From assembly GCA_027587225.1 (NCBI GenBank), contig JAPDDQ010000064.1, positions 1-34,407 of the forward strand: 34,407 nucleotides of DNA. The letters are read 5' to 3'. The stretch comes from Solirubrobacter taibaiensis. Its GTDB lineage: Bacteria > Actinomycetota > Thermoleophilia > Solirubrobacterales > Solirubrobacteraceae. Shown here piece by piece: positions 15,897 through 22,784 of the stretch. The notes under the pieces are model-generated. The model saw only the letters and a list, made by a program, of their open reading frames with translations. It searched no databases and was not told the DNA's origin. The translations under genes were made by a program, and so were the position numbers. The first letter of the stretch is position 1; the number at the start of each line of letters is the position of its first letter.

Positions 15897-18035
15897 CTAG
15901 GTGTAGACCTTGCGCTCGTAGTCCTCGAGCATGCGCCCGGCGCCGAACTCCGGCCCGAGCGTGCGCAGCGAGCGGCGGATGCGCGCGACCCAGTCGCGCG
16001 GGATGCCGTCGGCGCCGGTCTTGTAGTACTCGGGCGCGACCTCTTCCTCGAGCAGACGGAAGAGCTCGTGCGCGTGGCGGGCGTCCTGGGCGCCGTGATC
16101 GTGATCGACGTCGCCGGAGAGCGGCCAGCCGTTGCCGCCGTCGTAGCCCTCCGCCCACCAGCCGTCGAGCACCGACAGCTGCAGCCCGCCGTTCATGACG
16201 TTCTTCATGCCGGACGTGCCAGAGGCTTCGAGCGGCGGACGCGGGAGGTTGATCCACACGTCGCAGCCGCGGACGAGATGCGCCGCCATGCGCAGGTCGT
16301 AGTCGTCGAGGTAGGCGACGCGGCCGGCGAACCCGGGCGCGTGCTTCATCGAGAACAGGCCCTGCACGAGCGACTTGCCGGCGTCGTCGCGCGGGTGCGC
16401 CTTGCCGGCCAGCAGCACCTGGATCGGGCGGTCGCCACCGACGACGCGGATCGCGCGCTCGACGTCCTGCAGCAACAGGTTCAGTCGCTTGTAGGTGGCC
16501 AGGCGGCGGGCGAAGCCGACCGTCAGCACGTCCGGGTCGAACGCGGCCGCGGCCTCGGCGTAGCCCGTGGACTCGTCCCGCGCGAGGCGGTCGACCACGG
16601 CGCGATGGCGCACGTACTCGATCAGCTCGGCCCGCTGCTGCGTGCGGACGGCCCAGATCTCCTTGGCCGGGATGTCGTCGACCGGGGCCCAGGTGGCCGG
16701 GTCGGTCGCGCGGTCCAGCCAGTCCTCGCCGAGGTGCTTGTTGAGCAGGTTCCAGATCGGCTGGCCGAGCCAGGTCGGGATGTGCACGCCGTTGGTGACG
16801 TGCGTGATCGGCACGTCGTCGACGGCCTTGTCGGGCCACATCGGGTTCCACATCTCCCGCGCGACCTCGCCATGGCGACGGGCGACGCCGTTGGCGGCGC
16901 GGGAGGTGCGCAGGGCGAACTGCGTCACTCCGAACGGCTCGGCGCCTTCCTCCGGGTTGGTCCGGCCGAGGCTGATGATCTCCGCCGCGTCGACGCCGAG
17001 CGTCCCGGCCATGTGCTCGAGCACCTTCTCGACCTGATGGGCCGGGTACGTGTCGTTCCCCGCCGGGACGGGGGTATGGGTGGTGAAGACGGTGCGCTTC
17101 TTCGCGATCTCGAGCGCGGCGCCGAGCGAGCCCTGGCCGCTGTACTCACGCTTGGCCAACTCCAGTCCGGCGAACGCCGCGTGGCCCTCGTTGAGGTGCA
17201 CGATGCTCGGCTCGATCCCCATCGCCTCCAGGGCGCGCACGCCGCCGATGCCGAGCAGCATGTACTGCGCGAGGCGGGTGTCCTCGTCGCCGATGTACAG
17301 GCGGCTGGTGATCCAGCGGGCGGCCTGGGAGTTCTCCGGCCGCTCGGCGTCGAGCAGGAACAGCGGCACGCGGCCGATGTCCACGCGCCAGATCTGCGCG
17401 ACGACGTCCATCGCGCCGATCTTCACCTCGACGGTGATCGGCTCGCCGTCGTCACCCGTCACGAGCGCGGCGGGCAGGCGGTCCGGGTCGGTGTCGACCC
17501 AGTACTCGTGCTGCCAACCGCGGTTGTCGATCCGCTGGCGGAAGTAGCCGTGGCGATAGAGCAGGCCGATCGCGGCCAGCGGCCACGCGCGGTCGGAAGC
17601 TTCTTTGAGGATGTCGCCGGCGAGCGCGCCCAGGCCGCCCGAATAGATCGGGAACGAGCCGTGGAAGCCGAACTCGGCGGAGAAGTACGCGATCGGCCGG
17701 TCCGTCGTCGCCGGGCCGTCATGCGTGGGGCGGTTGAGGTCCGCGGTCACGCGCTCCTCGACGGCGGCGGCCCGCGCGAGCAGATCAGCGTTCTTCACTG
17801 CAGCCCGCAGGCCGGCGGTCGACGCCTCCTGCAGTTGCTTCACCGGGTTCTCGGCGACCTTCTCCCAGCGGTCTGGGTCCAGGTCGCGGAAGACGGTGGG
17901 GCCATCCGGGTCCCAGGCCCAGCGGTAGTTGTAGGCGAGGCGGGCGTAAACGCCCAGCTCCTCTGGTAGACGGGACGCGAGCGCCTCGGCGGCTCGCTCC
18001 AGGTCGCGGCTGCCTGCTTGCACGTGGGCCAGCAT
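15897..18035 (-). CDS. glgP: Alpha-glucan (glycogen) phosphorylase
   Basis: This protein has 712 residues and is of the short archaeal/actinobacterial GT35 type with a DUF3417-like N-terminus (ARLAYNYRWAWDPDGPTVFRDLDP). It releases glucose-1-phosphate from alpha-1,4-glucans using pyridoxal phosphate. Visible motifs are YFSAEFGFHGSFPIYSGGLG near 117-136, NEGHAAF near 282, GFARRLATYKR near 507-517, and the cofactor-lysine motif EASGTSGMKNVMNGGL (603-618, Lys611). The length is normal for the short class and no break is seen. No other glycogen gene (glgA, glgB, glgX) is in the window. ATG 18035 has an AGGGAAG purine run somewhat far upstream (about 14 nt). The microprotein at 18127 is divergent from it. 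Confidence 0.95.
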   Translation of the reverse strand: MLAHVQAGSRDLERAAEALASRLPEELGVYARLAYNYRWAWDPDGPTVFRDLDPDRWEKVAENPVKQLQEASTAGLRAAVKNADLLARAAAVEERVTADLNRPTHDGPATTDRPIAYFSAEFGFHGSFPIYSGGLGALAGDILKEASDRAWPLAAIGLLYRHGYFRQRIDNRGWQHEYWVDTDPDRLPAALVTGDDGEPITVEVKIGAMDVVAQIWRVDIGRVPLFLLDAERPENSQAARWITSRLYIGDEDTRLAQYMLLGIGGVRALEAMGIEPSIVHLNEGHAAFAGLELAKREYSGQGSLGAALEIAKKRTVFTTHTPVPAGNDTYPAHQVEKVLEHMAGTLGVDAAEIISLGRTNPEEGAEPFGVTQFALRTSRAANGVARRHGEVAREMWNPMWPDKAVDDVPITHVTNGVHIPTWLGQPIWNLLNKHLGEDWLDRATDPATWAPVDDIPAKEIWAVRTQQRAELIEYVRHRAVVDRLARDESTGYAEAAAAFDPDVLTVGFARRLATYKRLNLLLQDVERAIRVVGGDRPIQVLLAGKAHPRDDAGKSLVQGLFSMKHAPGFAGRVAYLDDYDLRMAAHLVRGCDVWINLPRPPLEASGTSGMKNVMNGGLQLSVLDGWWAEGYDGGNGWPLSGDVDHDHGAQDARHAHELFRLLEEEVAPEYYKTGADGIPRDWVARIRRSLRTLGPEFGAGRMLEDYERKVYT

Positions 18036-18070
18036 AGGTCTTTAGCTTCCCTTCTCGCCGGCCGATAAGC

Positions 18071-18103
18071 TTGAAGGTGCTGATCGAGCGCCATAGAGCG
18101 CTC
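18071..18103 (+). promoter_or_regulatory. Candidate promoter and hairpin ahead of the zinc-ribbon microprotein
   Basis: TTGAAG (18071-18076) lies 17 bp from TAGAGC (18094-18099), a plausible -35/-10 pair giving a leader of about 20 nt. GAGCGC/GCGCTC (18086-18091/18098-18103) forms a 6-bp dyad over the -10, a possible operator or hairpin. Confidence 0.35.
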
Positions 18104-18126
18104 TCAGTGATGAAAGGAGGATCTAT

Positions 18127-18234
18127 ATGAGGATCCTGTGCCTTCGCTGTCTTCGGCTGTGGCCGGAGGAGCGCGTCGCACAGCGGGCAGGTTGCCCGCA
18201 TTGCGGCGGCGCCCTCGACGCCACGCTGCGTTAG
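18127..18234 (+). CDS. 35-residue zinc-ribbon microprotein
   Basis: ATG 18127 to TAG 18232-18234 encodes 35 residues with two knuckles, CLRC (5-8) and CPHC (23-26), spaced by 14 residues, as in a minimal treble-clef or zinc ribbon. The rest is Arg/Leu-rich with one Trp. The ribosome site AAAGGAGG (18113-18120), 6 nt from the ATG, is an almost full complement of the 16S tail and the strongest in the window, which argues that this short frame is translated. It is divergent from glgP and overlaps the ogt stop by 4 nt tail to tail. No function is recognised. Small zinc ribbons bind nucleic acid, ribosome or RNA polymerase in other systems, but that is only analogy here. Confidence 0.65.
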   Translation: MRILCLRCLRLWPEERVAQRAGCPHCGGALDATLR

Positions 18235-18722
18235 GACACGACGCCGGGCGGCCCCGATGGCCGCCCGGCGAACAAGCCTTCGTGCTCGAGGAGCGCCTGC
18301 TTGGTGGGAATGCCACCGGCGTAGCCCGTCAGGTGACCGTTCGCGCCGACCACCCGGTGGCAGGGGACGATGATCGAGATCCGGTTGCGGCCGTTCGCGC
18401 GCCCGACGGCTCTCGCCGCGCTGCCCAGCTCCCGCGCCAGCTCGCCGTAGGTGGCGGTGCTGCCGAACGGGATGGTTCGCAGGCGCGCCCACACCGCTTT
18501 CTCGAACGGCGTGCCGACTTCGTGGAGCGGGAGGTCGAACGTCTGGCGTGTGCCGGCGAAGTACTCGTCGAGCTGCTCGCGGATGGCGCCAAAGGTGGGA
18601 TCGCGCGGGGCCTGCGCGTGCGCGTGGAGCCGGTGTTCGGCGGTGTAGAGGGCGCTCAGGCGGCCGTCTTCGAGTTCGACGTACAGCGGTCCGACCGGGC
18701 TGGGAAGCAGTGCGGTGTGCAT
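18231..18722 (-). CDS. ogt: Methylated-DNA--protein-cysteine methyltransferase
   Basis: This protein has 163 residues from ATG 18722 (MHTALLPSPVGPLYVELEDG); an in-frame ATG at 18746 would add 8 residues. It removes O6-alkyl groups from guanine by suicidal transfer to its cysteine. The active site is IIVPCHRVV with Cys121. The DNA-binding helix-turn-helix is about 78-112 (WARLRTIPFGSTATYGELA, with AVGRANGRN before the active site). The Asn/Arg pair (GRANGRNRISIIVPCHR) and the C-terminal LTGYAGGIPTKQALLEHEG are as expected. Length is normal for Ogt without an Ada domain. No Shine-Dalgarno is evident for either start. The gene is divergent from infA. Confidence 0.95.
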   Translation of the reverse strand: MHTALLPSPVGPLYVELEDGRLSALYTAEHRLHAHAQAPRDPTFGAIREQLDEYFAGTRQTFDLPLHEVGTPFEKAVWARLRTIPFGSTATYGELARELGSAARAVGRANGRNRISIIVPCHRVVGANGHLTGYAGGIPTKQALLEHEGLFAGRPSGPPGVVS

Positions 18723-18760
18723 GACCGGTAAAACGCGCAGGGACATCACGGTGTGAGGGG

Positions 18761-18766
18761 TAGAAT
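18761..18766 (+). promoter_or_regulatory. Candidate -10 (TAGAAT) for infA
   Basis: TAGAAT lies 62 bp before the infA ATG, in the gap between ogt and infA. The -35 region is poor. It would give a 5' leader of about 55 nt and a dedicated infA transcript. Confidence 0.4.
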
Positions 18767-18827
18767 GCAGTAGTCCGCGCGAGTTGCGCCCTTTCGCACG
18801 CCCGCGCTCCCCCGACGAAAGGCGTCT

Positions 18828-19046
18828 ATGGCAGTAGAGCAAAAGCTGGAAATCGACGGCGAGGTCACCGAGGCCCTGCCGAACCTGCTGTTCCGCGTGA
18901 AGCTCGAGAACGACCACGAGCTGCTTGCGCACCTGGCCGGCAAGATGCGCCGGTTCCGTATTCGCGTGCTTCCGGGCGACAAGGTCCGTGTCGAGGTCTC
19001 TCCGTACGACCTCAACCGCGGGCGCATCGTCTACCGCTACAAGTAG
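18828..19046 (+). CDS. infA: Translation initiation factor IF-1
   Basis: This protein has 72 residues, the family's exact usual length, with GAAAGG upstream of the ATG. IF-1 is an OB-fold protein that occupies the ribosomal A site during initiation. Conserved features are EVTEALPNLLFRVKLEN, LAHLAGKMRR, IRVLPGDKVRVEVSPYDL and the C-terminal RGRIVYRYK. Residues 41-47 (MRRFRIR) depart from the more common MRKNYIR. It is not beside adk, map, rpmJ, rpsM or rpsK, where infA usually sits in actinobacteria; instead it lies alone between ogt and a small secreted protein. It may be the only copy relocated or a second paralogue. Confidence 0.97.
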   Translation: MAVEQKLEIDGEVTEALPNLLFRVKLENDHELLAHLAGKMRRFRIRVLPGDKVRVEVSPYDLNRGRIVYRYK

Positions 19047-19060
19047 GCAGTAGGCGCGCC

Positions 19061-19441
19061 CTACGCGCCGCTCATCGCCGCGCCGAGGCCATTGGCCTTG
19101 GCGGCGACGAAGCGGACGCGCGGGTACTTCTCCGCCACCGGCGCGATGGCGCTGGGGCGGTCCACGCCGACCGTTACGACGGTGTCGTAACCCCGGACGG
19201 CGAGCATGTGCACGACGCCGAGCTGCTCGGCGTTGCGCTTCACGACCTTCAGGTCTGCATCCGTCGCCTCTGCGACGGCGTGCGCCTGTGTGAGCGCGGC
19301 CTTGTCGTAGGCGGCTGCGCCGGCGACCACGATTGCCCGCTGGGACGTGTTGTCCTCGGGGCTCGCGATCGCAGAGCCCGCGAACAGCGCGAGCGCAATC
19401 GCCGCAGGAAGGGCGAAGCGTGTCTGGATCGTCTTGGTCAT
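19061..19441 (-). CDS. Small secreted protein resembling a BMP/PnrA-type binding-protein fragment
   Basis: This protein has 126 residues from ATG 19441 with a signal peptide (TRFALPAAIALALFAGSAIAS). The mature part is about 100 residues. GYDTVVTVGVDRPSAIAPVAEKYPRVRFVAA closely matches the stretch of basic membrane protein/PnrA-like nucleoside-binding lipoproteins where a possible ligand-domain loop meets the YP-x-V-x-F strand. It is too short for such a two-lobed protein and has no lipobox. It could be a single Rossmann-like domain that works alone or a remnant. TATGCT 7 nt before the ATG suggests a leaderless start. An 8-bp inverted repeat straddles the start. Confidence 0.6.
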   Translation of the reverse strand: MTKTIQTRFALPAAIALALFAGSAIASPEDNTSQRAIVVAGAAAYDKAALTQAHAVAEATDADLKVVKRNAEQLGVVHMLAVRGYDTVVTVGVDRPSAIAPVAEKYPRVRFVAAKANGLGAAMSGA

Positions 19442-19465
19442 ACGAATGAGCATAATACGTATGAC
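19437..19465. promoter_or_regulatory. Perfect 8-bp inverted repeat over the start of the small secreted protein
   Basis: GTCATACG (19437-19444) and CGTATGAC (19458-19465) are exact inverted copies with half-site centres 21 bp apart, about two helical turns. They span the candidate -10 (TATGCT on the minus strand) and the ATG. This has the form of a dimeric repressor operator. The regulator is unknown; the nearby LacI is one candidate. Confidence 0.5.
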
Positions 19466-19511
19466 GTCGACCTACAAGTGAAGAACTTGAGACTGGCCGC
19501 GTGTCCGAGGG

Positions 19512-20495
19512 CTAGTGCGCCGGCGCCGCGGTGGACTCGCGGACCTTCAGCGAGACCGGCATGACCTGCTCGTCGGGCGGCCGGTTGCCCGCGAGGTCCT
19601 GCGCGAGGGCGGAGAACGCCGTGGCGCCGAGGCCTTCGGCGTCGACGGCGACGGTCGTGAGCGGCGGAGCGAGCACGCGCGCGAAGTCGAGGTCGTCGAA
19701 CCCGACGACGGACAGGTCCTCGGGGATCCGCACGCCACGCTCGCGCGCGGCCATGTACATGCCGCCGGCGAGGATGTCGTCGTCGCAGAACACAGCGGTC
19801 ACGTCCTCGTCGAGCAGCGCGCGCGCCGCTTCCTTCGCGCCCTCGAACGTGAACGGTGCGTGCACGCTCGGGGGTGTTCCGCCCAGGCGGGCGGCCATGC
19901 GGTCACGGCGCAGGTCGAACGTCGGTGCGTTGAAGTTCGAAGCGAGGTGGGCGATCTTCGTGTGGCCGAGCTCGTGCAGATGGTCGATGGCGTAGTCCAC
20001 GCCGGCCTCGACGTCGAGGCGCACCACCGGGAACCCCTTGCCGGGGCACATCTCGATCTGGATCGCGTGCTCGGACGTGCCCGGCGGGAGGTCGGCCTCG
20101 AACAGCAGCAGGCCGTCGGCCGGGCCGGCGAGCAGCGCCTCCAGCGACGCGGCCTCCCACGCGCGGTTGTTGCCGATGTCGACGAGCACCACGGTGTAGC
20201 CCGCTTCCTGCGCGGAACGTTGCGCGCCGCGGAGCACACGGCCGAAGAACGGGTTCGTGATGTCCGGGACCACGAGCGCGACGCTGCGCGCGACGCCCGT
20301 GCGGAGCGCGCGGGCGGCGACGTTCGGGCGGTAACCGAGCTCGGCGGCCGCGGCGCGGACGGCCTCCTCCGTGCGCGCGGAGATCCGGCCCCGGGCTTTC
20401 CCGGAGAGCACGAGTGAGACCGTCGACTGCGAAACGCCGGCTCGGCGCGCGACGTCGATGCTGGTGACGCGTGGCGGAGCGCTGATTTGAGCCAT
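19512..20495 (-). CDS. LacI-family transcriptional regulator
   Basis: This protein has 327 residues. The N-terminal helix-turn-helix and hinge cover residues 10-65: TSIDVARRAGVSQSTVSLVL, then GRISARTEEAVRAAAAELGYRPNVAARALRTG. A periplasmic-binding-protein-like sugar domain follows (SVALVVPDITNPFFGRVLRG; GFPVVRLDVEAGVDYAIDHL; HLHELGHTKIAHL; AVFCDDDILAGGMYMAARERG; DLSVVGFDDLDFARVLAPPLTTV), with length normal for the family. It would bind an operator until a sugar or nucleoside effector changes its shape. No sugar transporter or catabolic operon is adjacent, so the target is unclear. The only close partner is the methyltransferase gene, whose GTG lies 11 nt from this ATG on the other strand, leaving almost no separate promoter space. 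Confidence 0.95.
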   Translation of the reverse strand: MAQISAPPRVTSIDVARRAGVSQSTVSLVLSGKARGRISARTEEAVRAAAAELGYRPNVAARALRTGVARSVALVVPDITNPFFGRVLRGAQRSAQEAGYTVVLVDIGNNRAWEAASLEALLAGPADGLLLFEADLPPGTSEHAIQIEMCPGKGFPVVRLDVEAGVDYAIDHLHELGHTKIAHLASNFNAPTFDLRRDRMAARLGGTPPSVHAPFTFEGAKEAARALLDEDVTAVFCDDDILAGGMYMAARERGVRIPEDLSVVGFDDLDFARVLAPPLTTVAVDAEGLGATAFSALAQDLAGNRPPDEQVMPVSLKVRESTAAPAH

Positions 20496-20506
20496 CCTAG
20501 GGCGGC

Positions 20507-21133
20507 GTGGACGATCTGGTCGAAGAGGTGGTCGGTGTGGCGGGGCGGGACCTGGTCCTGCTGCGCCCCCGTGACGCCGAAGCGTTACTCAGCGAGGAGG
20601 AGTTCTCCCGCGACGAGTTCCTGCCCTACTGGGCGGAGTTGTGGCCGAGCGCGACGGCCTTGGCGCGGGTCGTGGGAGCCCGTGCGTTACGCGGGGCACG
20701 GACGTTGGAGCTCGGGTGCGGGCTCGGGCTCGTGAGCCTCGCGGCCGCCGCGGCCGGGGGGCGCGTGACCGCCACGGATTGGGCGCCGGACTCGATCACC
20801 TTGCTCGAGCGCAACGCCGCGCGCAACGGCCTGAAGATCGAAGGCCTGTGCGTGGACTGGTCCGCGCCGGAGGCGATCGTCGCGCGGGCGCCGTGGGACC
20901 TGGTGTTGGCGTCCGACGTCCTGTACGAGGCGCGCAACGGCGTGGCGCTCTTGCCGTTGTTGCCGCGGCTGATCGACGCGCGCGGCGAGATCTGGCTCGC
21001 CGACCCCGGCCGGCGTGAGGCAGAGCCGTTCCTCGAGCGCGCGGCCGAGGTGTTCACGATCGAGAGCCGCGTGGCCAAGGAGATCCGTCAGGGAGCGATC
21101 CACCGGATGCGTCTGAAAGGCTCCGGGTCATGA
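20507..21133 (+). CDS. SAM-dependent methyltransferase (Methyltransf_16-like)
   Basis: This protein has 208 residues from GTG 20507. Motif I is LELGCGLGLVSLAAA (about 67-81). An acidic post-I position is in VTATDWAPDS, and the motif-IV-like stretch is WDLVLASDVLYE. The N-terminal FLPYWAELWPSATALARVV is characteristic of the lysine-methyltransferase-like group (Methyltransf_16), so a protein target is likelier than a small metabolite. Its stop overlaps the next ATG (ATGA), so it forms a tight pair with the PEP-mutase-like gene. It has no obvious ribosome site and is divergent from LacI by 11 nt, so a leaderless start and LacI control are both possible. Confidence 0.8.
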   Translation: MDDLVEEVVGVAGRDLVLLRPRDAEALLSEEEFSRDEFLPYWAELWPSATALARVVGARALRGARTLELGCGLGLVSLAAAAAGGRVTATDWAPDSITLLERNAARNGLKIEGLCVDWSAPEAIVARAPWDLVLASDVLYEARNGVALLPLLPRLIDARGEIWLADPGRREAEPFLERAAEVFTIESRVAKEIRQGAIHRMRLKGSGS

Positions 21134-21894
21134 CCCAGCGAGAGAAAGCCGAAGAGCTGCGCCGCCTGCACGCCGCGCCCGAGCCACTCGTCCTGGTCAA
21201 CGCCTGGGACGCCGTCAGCGCGCGCGTGGTCGCGGACGCCGGAGCGCGCGCGATCGCCACCGCCAGCTGGTCCATCGCCGCCGCCCGCGGCTACGAGGAC
21301 GGCGAGCAGATCCCGCTCGACGAGATGCTGGACTCCGTGCGCGTGGTCGCCCGCGCCGTCGAGCTGCCGGTCACCGCCGACCTGGAGCGCGGCTTCGGCG
21401 ACGCGGGATCGACGGTCGCGCGAGCCATCGAGGCCGGCGCGGTCGGGTGCAACCTCGAGGACTCCGACGGGTCGGGCGCTCTGGTGCCGGTCGAGGCGCA
21501 CGTCGCCGCCGTCGCCGCCGCGCGGGCCGCGGGCGAGGCCGCCGGGGTGCCGGTGGTGATCAACGCGCGCACGGACGTGTTCCTGGAAGGGCTGGAGTTC
21601 GACGAGGCCGTCGAGCGAGCGCGGGCCTACCTGGGGGCGGGGGCGGACGTCGTCTTCGTGCCGGGCGTGAGCGACGTCGCGGTGCTCGAGCAACTCGTGA
21701 TCAAGATTCGTGGGCCGATCAGCGTGTTCGGCGGGGCCGGTGGGCCTCGGTTGGATGACCTGGCACGGCTGGGGATTCCGCGCGTGAGTTACGGGCCAGG
21801 GCCGCTCGGGGTGGCCATGGCGTCTCTGGGGCGCGCGGCGAAGGTGCTCTTGGGCGGCGGCGATCCTCCGGCCGAGTTGGCGAACCGGCCGTAG
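21130..21894 (+). CDS. Isocitrate lyase/PEP mutase superfamily protein
   Basis: This protein has 254 residues and starts in the 4-nt ATGA overlap with the methyltransferase. It is a TIM-barrel of the ICL/PEPM family that cleaves or forms C-C or C-P bonds of alpha-carboxylates using Mg2+. Visible motifs are PLVLVNAWDAVSARV (25 residues in), TADLERGFGDAG (82-93, metal-binding Asp84/Glu86 region), GCNLEDSDG (106-114) and INARTDVFL (about 144-152). The KKCGH loop of true isocitrate lyase and the loop of phosphonopyruvate hydrolase are not apparent, so it belongs to the broad uncharacterised group (PF13714), with oxaloacetate hydrolase or methylisocitrate-lyase-like activity as alternatives. Length is normal. 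Confidence 0.85.
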   Translation: MTQREKAEELRRLHAAPEPLVLVNAWDAVSARVVADAGARAIATASWSIAAARGYEDGEQIPLDEMLDSVRVVARAVELPVTADLERGFGDAGSTVARAIEAGAVGCNLEDSDGSGALVPVEAHVAAVAAARAAGEAAGVPVVINARTDVFLEGLEFDEAVERARAYLGAGADVVFVPGVSDVAVLEQLVIKIRGPISVFGGAGGPRLDDLARLGIPRVSYGPGPLGVAMASLGRAAKVLLGGGDPPAELANRP

Positions 21895-22158
21895 TGAACG
21901 GCGAGCACACCGTCTTGACGCGTGGCGGCCGGTGCGCTCTTGGTCGGGTGAGCCGGTTGCACCGAGTGCGCCCGGGCGCGGGCGGGTGCGTCGAACAACC
22001 CGCGTGCCACGCGAACCACGAGTTGTTCGTGCCAGAGCCGACTAAGTCGCGGTTCGCGTGGCGAGCGAGCGGCAACGCGCCACCGGGCACGCGAGCGTCG
22101 AGTTCGGACCGTATAGCGGTCCGAACTGATCACTCGCGTGGCGCGGGTGTGCTCGCAG
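21895..22158. other. 264-bp non-coding region dense in inverted and direct repeats
   Basis: No convincing gene is present. Seen directly: GCCACGCGAACC (22006-22017) pairs with GGTTCGCGTGGC (22051-22062). CGAACAAC (21992-21999) pairs with GTTGTTCG (22022-22029). CGCGTG/CACGCG (22001-22013) is a near palindrome. CGACT/AGTCG occurs at 22039-22049. CGCGTGGCG occurs three times as a direct repeat (21919-21927, 22055-22063, 22135-22143). The last 53 bp are a symmetric two-stem hairpin listed separately. It lies between two convergent genes, so it may hold terminators, a REP-like element or a structured RNA. Confidence 0.6.
22088..22140. terminator. Symmetric two-stem hairpin between convergent genes
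   Basis: The inner stem AGTTCGGACCG/CGGTCCGAACT (22101-22111/22117-22127) has a TATAG loop. The outer stem CACGCGAG/CTCGCGTG (22088-22095/22133-22140) is separated by symmetric 5-nt internal loops. All arms share one centre at 22114. Its position 19 nt past the XRE stop and downstream of the ICL/PEPM gene suits a bidirectional terminator. Confidence 0.6.
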
Positions 22159-22716
22159 TTACGAGGTGACGACGAGCGCGCGCGTGGACGTGCCACCGGC
22201 ACGGCGCATGCGGTGCGGCAGCGACCCGTCGAAGCGCAGCGTGTCGCCCTCGCCCAGCTCGTACACCGAGCCGTTCACGTCGACCTCGACCGACCCTCGC
22301 GCGACATACACAGCCACTTCGCCGCGTTCCACCGCCGAGTCGGCGGGCCAGCGGCGATTCGAAGCGGTCCACTCACGCAGGGTGGGGGCAGCGGGCTCGC
22401 CGGGGAGCTCGCGGTAGGTGGCGCCGTTGTGCTCGGCGATCGCGCCTTCGCCGGCGCGGACGAGGCGGACGGCGTCGCCCTGGCGGGGCGGGGACCAGAG
22501 GTGGGCGACCGAGACGTCCAGGGCGGCGGCGATCCGCTCGACCGAGCTGACGCTCGGGCGGGCCAGTCCTCGCTCGACCTGGGAGAGGAAGGGGTGGGAC
22601 AGACCGGCGAGGCGGCCGAGACCCTTGAGGGTCAGCCCGCGTTCGCGGCGGAGCGTTCGCACACGCGCGCCGAGGTCGGTCTCGAAACCGTTGGTAGTAG
22701 GGAAGCCGCTAAGCAC
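22159..22716 (-). CDS. XRE-type regulator with cupin sensor domain
   Basis: This protein has 185 residues from GTG 22716. The HTH_3 domain is about residues 15-70 (LGARVRTLRRERGLTLKGLGRLAGLSHPFLSQVERGLARPSVSSVERIAAAL, read in parts). The C-terminal cupin is about 110-180 (VERGEVAVYVARGSVEVDVNG; YELGEGDTLRFDGSLPHRMRR), where the metal or ligand pocket lies. PuuR-like regulators of this layout respond to amines, sugars or amino acids, and often control a neighbouring transporter or oxidoreductase. No such target is beside it. TTAGTC on the minus strand (22726-22731) could be the -10, which would make the GTG leaderless. It is convergent with the ICL/PEPM gene. Confidence 0.9.
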   Translation of the reverse strand: MLSGFPTTNGFETDLGARVRTLRRERGLTLKGLGRLAGLSHPFLSQVERGLARPSVSSVERIAAALDVSVAHLWSPPRQGDAVRLVRAGEGAIAEHNGATYRELPGEPAAPTLREWTASNRRWPADSAVERGEVAVYVARGSVEVDVNGSVYELGEGDTLRFDGSLPHRMRRAGGTSTRALVVTS

Positions 22717-22784
22717 CGTTTCCCAGACTAACGCGCGACGCGCCGAAAACTGTCACATAACTCTGCGCGCGGGTTTGATGACGG

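Noticed and set aside
16068..17969. Long plus-strand open frame opposite glgP
   Set aside because: Antisense shadow of a gene with full phosphorylase motifs.
19050..19069. Terminator hairpin after infA
   Set aside because: Only short 5-6 bp arms that overlap the next gene's end; not distinguishable from GC-rich background.
21894..22169. 91-codon frame starting in the ICL/PEPM stop
   Set aside because: Runs through inverted repeats, no ribosome site, no similarity recognised, and overlaps the end of the XRE gene.
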